A stretch of DNA of 64,000 bases from Xenophilus sp. Marseille-Q4582 (GTDB lineage: Bacteria; Pseudomonadota; Gammaproteobacteria; Burkholderiales; Burkholderiaceae_C): assembly GCF_916700565.1 (NCBI RefSeq), contig NZ_CAKAKO010000006.1, positions 62,001-126,000 of the forward strand. The letters are read 5' to 3'. Numbering within the stretch: the first letter of the stretch is position 1; each line of letters opens with the position of its first letter. The notes beneath the pieces were generated by a model that had not been told where the DNA came from, made no database searches, and saw only the letters and a list, made by a program, of their open reading frames with translations. A program made the position numbers and the translations under genes. Shown here piece by piece: positions 60,692-64,000 of the stretch.

Positions 60692-62321
60692 AATGACCTC
60701 CCAGCAGATGGCCGGCAAGCTGCTCGCGGCCGGGTTCGAGCGCAGCGGCCCGTCCACCTCGGCCTTGAGCGACCCGATCGCCGACACGCCCATGGTCGTG
60801 ACCCTGGACCAGTTGCGCCCCTACGACCACGATCCCAGGAAGAAGCGCAACCCGGCCTACGAGGACATCAAGGCGTCCATCCGCGAGCGCGGCCTGGACG
60901 CAGCCCCGGCGATCACCCGGCGCCCGGGCGAGGACCACTACATCATTCGCAACGGCGGCAACACGCGCCTGGCGATCCTGCGCGAACTGTGGTCGGAGAC
61001 CAAGGACGAGCGGTTCTTTCGCATATCGTGCCTGTTCCGGCCGTGGCCCAGCCGCGGCGAAGTCGTCATGCTGACCGGCCACCTGGCCGAGAACGAATTG
61101 CGTGGAGGCCTGACGTTCATCGAGCGCGCCCTCGGCGTCGAGAAGGCGCGCGAGTTCTACGAGCAGGAAAGCGGCGCCGCCCTGAGCCAGTCCGAACTGG
61201 CACGCCGCCTCGCCGCCGATGGTTTCCCGGTCCAGCAGTCGCACATCAGCCGGATGAACGACGCGGTGCGCTACCTCCTGCCGGCGATCCCGACCGTGCT
61301 CTATGGCGGGCTCGGCCGCCACCAGGTCGAACGCCTGTCGGTCATGCGCAAGGCCTGCATGCTCGCGTGGGAGCGCTACGCCAAAGGCCGCACACTACTG
61401 GTACAGGACTTCGATGACTTCTTTCAGGAGGTGCTGTCGCAGTTCGACACGCAGGCCGACGAGTTCGCCCCCCAGCGCGTGCAGGACGAGCTGATCGGCC
61501 AAATGTCCGAACTGCTCGGCATCGACTACGACGTACTGGCGCTCGACCTCACCGAATCCGAAAGCCGCCATCGCGCCCTGGTCAGCGATCCGACCCCACC
61601 AACGGCACCCCCCACGCTGCCTGAGCCTGACACCATGGCACGCCCGCCCGCGGCGCCGGCCCCATCGGCCCCGACGCCGGCAACCACACCTGGGTCGCGC
61701 GAGCGCGAGGGCGGCTCAGGGTCGGACGGCTCACCCGCAGGAAGCCCCATGGCTGCTCCTGGTGATCGGCTGCAGGGGCACATCGTTTCGCCTGCACCGA
61801 CGACGGAGCGGCTGCAATCCATTCAGCGGATGGTCGCCGACGAGCTGGGGGATGCGCTGCCCGATTTCTCGGCCAACGTCTTGCAGTCCATTCCCGTCCA
61901 AGCAGGCGGTCTCTACCCGATTTCCGACGTCTGGCACATCGACGCGAGCCTGGACACGCCCGAGCGCCTGCGCATCCACGTCGCGCAGTTCGCCCGCGAG
62001 ATCGCGGGCGAGGCTCGCCTGGACGAGTGCATCGATGACCGTCCAGACGGCATCGGTTTCGCCTGCCGTGCCCACGCCCAAGACCTGGAGCCGCTGGGCC
62101 GTGCCGTCCTGGCGCTGCTGGCATGCATGGCCGGTCAGCAGCCCGCCGACGTCGGCTTGGATAACAGGCAATTCGTCATCGACCTGTCGGCGTTGCTGCA
62201 CGGACAAGGCGACGCAACCCGGCGACTGAGCGACACCGCACTGGTCAAGCTGTTCCGGCTGCTGCGGCTGGCCCGCCGTCTGCTCGACCTGGACGCCGGC
62301 GCTGCGGACCCTGGAACGTGA
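60684..62321 (+). CDS. parB: ParB-family protein
   Basis: 545 aa from the ATG at 60684. N-terminal ParB/Srx nuclease-like domain (VTLDQLRPYDHDPRKKRNPA, GGNTRLAILREL), a central HTH (LSQSELARRLAADGFPVQQS), a Pro-rich linker (about 315-370) and a C-terminal helical domain. Larger than chromosomal ParB, as usual for ICE versions. Overlaps the previous gene by 8 bases. Confidence 0.9.
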   Translation: MAEMTSQQMAGKLLAAGFERSGPSTSALSDPIADTPMVVTLDQLRPYDHDPRKKRNPAYEDIKASIRERGLDAAPAITRRPGEDHYIIRNGGNTRLAILRELWSETKDERFFRISCLFRPWPSRGEVVMLTGHLAENELRGGLTFIERALGVEKAREFYEQESGAALSQSELARRLAADGFPVQQSHISRMNDAVRYLLPAIPTVLYGGLGRHQVERLSVMRKACMLAWERYAKGRTLLVQDFDDFFQEVLSQFDTQADEFAPQRVQDELIGQMSELLGIDYDVLALDLTESESRHRALVSDPTPPTAPPTLPEPDTMARPPAAPAPSAPTPATTPGSREREGGSGSDGSPAGSPMAAPGDRLQGHIVSPAPTTERLQSIQRMVADELGDALPDFSANVLQSIPVQAGGLYPISDVWHIDASLDTPERLRIHVAQFAREIAGEARLDECIDDRPDGIGFACRAHAQDLEPLGRAVLALLACMAGQQPADVGLDNRQFVIDLSALLHGQGDATRRLSDTALVKLFRLLRLARRLLDLDAGAADPGT

Positions 62322-62336
62322 CCGAGGGAGACCAGC

Positions 62337-62897
62337 ATGTCCGCACCACACCCACTCAACCAGGCCGTCATCGCCCAGGCCCTCTATGACCTGCGCAATG
62401 GGCAACTGCGCCGCTGCAAGCTGATGGGGTTTGGCGAGGAAGAGCTGGACGCCCTCAAGCATCCCGCGCTGATCAGCGTGCTGGCCAACGCCAACGTCTC
62501 GTGGTGCTCGGTGACGGTCAACCGCGAAGTGCTCCGGCGTCTGCTCAGGCAGGCGCAGGATGTGGAGAAGGAGATCGCCACGGTCGATCGCATGCTGCGC
62601 CTCGGCGCGAGCACCGAAATGGTCAGCCGCTTCTACGGCCTGACCCACCAGGAAGTGGCGCTTCGCCGCGAAATCCTCGGCCTGCCCAAGCGCAAGGGTC
62701 GCCATCCCGTGCTGGACGAGAAGCAGGACACGGAGCTGTGGCGGCAATGGAAGGCCGTGACCAGCAGCAGGAACGTCGATCTCGAAGACGAAACCTCCAT
62801 CCTCGATGCCGCCATGGACCTCGCCGAAGGCATGTCGCTGCCTCTGTCGGTGGTCTGGGCTTCGATCAAGAGCTGGGTCGATCAAGGATTGGGTTAA
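62337..62897 (+). CDS. DUF2857 family protein
   Basis: 186 aa, starting MSAPHPLNQAVIAQALYDLR. LRNGQLRRCKLMGF and FYGLTHQEVALRREILGLPK are the conserved parts; the latter is an HTH. Always found after parB in PFGI-1/ICEclc elements; function unknown. Confidence 0.85.
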   Translation: MSAPHPLNQAVIAQALYDLRNGQLRRCKLMGFGEEELDALKHPALISVLANANVSWCSVTVNREVLRRLLRQAQDVEKEIATVDRMLRLGASTEMVSRFYGLTHQEVALRREILGLPKRKGRHPVLDEKQDTELWRQWKAVTSSRNVDLEDETSILDAAMDLAEGMSLPLSVVWASIKSWVDQGLG

Positions 62898-62899
62898 CC

Positions 62900-64000
62900 A
62901 TGGCCGTGGACGACACCGCACCACGTCGTGGCCCCATCGCACTCGCAGACCTGTTCGACGCTGCGCTGAAAGACCTTGTGCCCAAGCCCAACGCCGACGC
63001 GCCCCCGCCCACACCTACACCTGTCGCGATGCCCACTGGTCCGGCGTCTGGCGATGCCTTCCTGTTCAGCGGCAACCGGCACGAGACCGTACCGCGACGG
63101 CTGTTCCTCGACCGCCGCCTGACGCCGCTGGAGCGCAATGCCTGGCAGGTCTTCCGGCTGATGCTCAACGACGATGGCGTGACGGCGTTCCCGACGTATG
63201 AACAGCTTCGGCCCTGGCTGGCGTCGATGCCCTGCGCCGGGCAAGCCTCGCACGAAACCGTGGCGCGAGCACTGACGCTGCTGCGGCTGACTCGATGGCT
63301 GAGCCTGGTGCGGCGACGGCGCGACGCCAAGACCGGCCGCATCCTCGGCAACCTCTATGTCCTGCACGACGAGCCGCTGACCCCCTTTGAAGCGATGCAG
63401 CTCGACCCGGACTACCTGCAACTCGTCAGCCAGGCTCTCGGCCATTCGGCCAAAGCCGTGCAGATCGTAGGCCTGCACACCCTCAAGGAAATCGGCGAAG
63501 ACCCGATGCTGGCCGGGCGCACCCTGCCATCGAGGCTGCAAGTCCTGGCCGAACGCCTCGCCAGCCAGGGCGTCGGGGCGCACGAAAGTTATCCACAGGA
63601 GGACGCCACGCACGAATCCGAAGAAGGGGCGACGAGCCTTCTTCGGAGTCCTGACGATCCCACTTCGGAATACGAAGCAGGGTCGAAACCCGCGCCAGAG
63701 GCCTCTCTTCGGAATCCGAAGCAGGCCCGTACAGTACGTAGTAGTCGTATTAATGAAGTACGTACTACCGCGCAGGCACAAGCGCATGCGCGCGCGCTGG
63801 GCGACCTGCAATGGCCCAAACGCTTCGCGGAACTGAAGGCAGAGCAGCAGACAGGTGCGAGGGTGGCACTACAGCAGGTCGATGCTGCGCTGAGGCAGGC
63901 CGTGCTGGACGAATGGGCTGCACGATGCAGCAACCATGGCATCCGCAATCCTGCAGGGTATCTGTTCGGCATCATCCAGCGGGCCATCCATGGCGAGTTC
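62900..64000 (+). CDS. STY4528-type ICE replication protein (partial, runs off right edge)
   Basis: 367 codons visible. N-terminal Pro-rich part, then a winged-helix region (RLTPLERNAWQVFRLMLNDD ... LTLLRLTRWLSLVRRRR, about 80-150) that would bind the ICE replication origin. The order and content match the STY4528 family of pathogenicity-island replication proteins. The end lies beyond base 64000. Confidence 0.85.
   Translation, partial: MAVDDTAPRRGPIALADLFDAALKDLVPKPNADAPPPTPTPVAMPTGPASGDAFLFSGNRHETVPRRLFLDRRLTPLERNAWQVFRLMLNDDGVTAFPTYEQLRPWLASMPCAGQASHETVARALTLLRLTRWLSLVRRRRDAKTGRILGNLYVLHDEPLTPFEAMQLDPDYLQLVSQALGHSAKAVQIVGLHTLKEIGEDPMLAGRTLPSRLQVLAERLASQGVGAHESYPQEDATHESEEGATSLLRSPDDPTSEYEAGSKPAPEASLRNPKQARTVRSSRINEVRTTAQAQAHARALGDLQWPKRFAELKAEQQTGARVALQQVDAALRQAVLDEWAARCSNHGIRNPAGYLFGIIQRAIHGEF

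Larger units (their letters stand above)
57455..64000. mobile_element. ICEclc/PFGI-1-type integrative conjugative element (one end)
   Basis: Begins at the tRNA-Gly attachment fragment and carries alpA, parA, a small gene, parB, DUF2857 and STY4528-type replication gene in the order of the non-integrase end of ICEclc/PFGI-1 elements. Transfer genes and integrase lie outside the window. Confidence 0.85.

Noticed and set aside
1-64000. CRISPR array, rRNA genes, restriction-modification or known defence system
   Set aside because: No regularly spaced repeats, rRNA segments or methylase/REase motifs were seen in reading the window.

Overview
The window comes from a high-G+C betaproteobacterium, most likely Comamonadaceae/Burkholderiales. 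Three unrelated mobile elements sit side by side, each at a different tRNA gene of one host tRNA-Gly / tRNA-Cys / tRNA-Leu cluster that is transcribed right to left.

Region A (1-14,247) is the integrase-proximal part of a lambdoid-type prophage at tRNA-Leu. A CI-type repressor (2744) and a Cro-type protein (2419) diverge from an operator region. A leftward cro / CII-like / HNH / replication operon runs off the left edge. A rightward operon starts from a near-consensus promoter at 4827-4855 and encodes small proteins, a YqaJ exonuclease, a RecT annealase, a run of overlapping small genes, a winged-helix Xis candidate, and ends against the convergent integrase. PR and the rightward promoter carry the same pair of operators 25 bp apart.

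Region B (14,426-57,365) is an integrated N4-like (Schitoviridae-like) podovirus genome bounded by a 46-bp direct repeat from tRNA-Cys. Evidence is the two-subunit phage RNA polymerase (47046 and 47979), a giant virion RNA polymerase (18285-23360), and the leftward portal / capsid / terminase block. It is circularly permuted: an integrase, a Xis candidate and moron genes lie between an AAA+ ATPase gene and its usual VWA partner, which ended up at opposite ends of the prophage. The prophage looks defective. An internal deletion near 18.3 kb removes most of the putative DNA polymerase and the C-terminal half of the virion RNA polymerase. An IS3-family element interrupts the portal gene, and no tail-sheath, appendage or lysis block is visible. 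A second IS copy separates an eight-tRNA array from the early genes.

Region C (57,455-64,000 and beyond) is the par end of an ICEclc/PFGI-1-type integrative conjugative element. It starts at an 18-bp tRNA-Gly 3'-end fragment, carries a decayed IS66 piece, and then alpA - parA - small HicA-like gene - parB - DUF2857 - STY4528-type replication gene.

All family assignments are from reading motifs and from memory of the families; no database search was possible.
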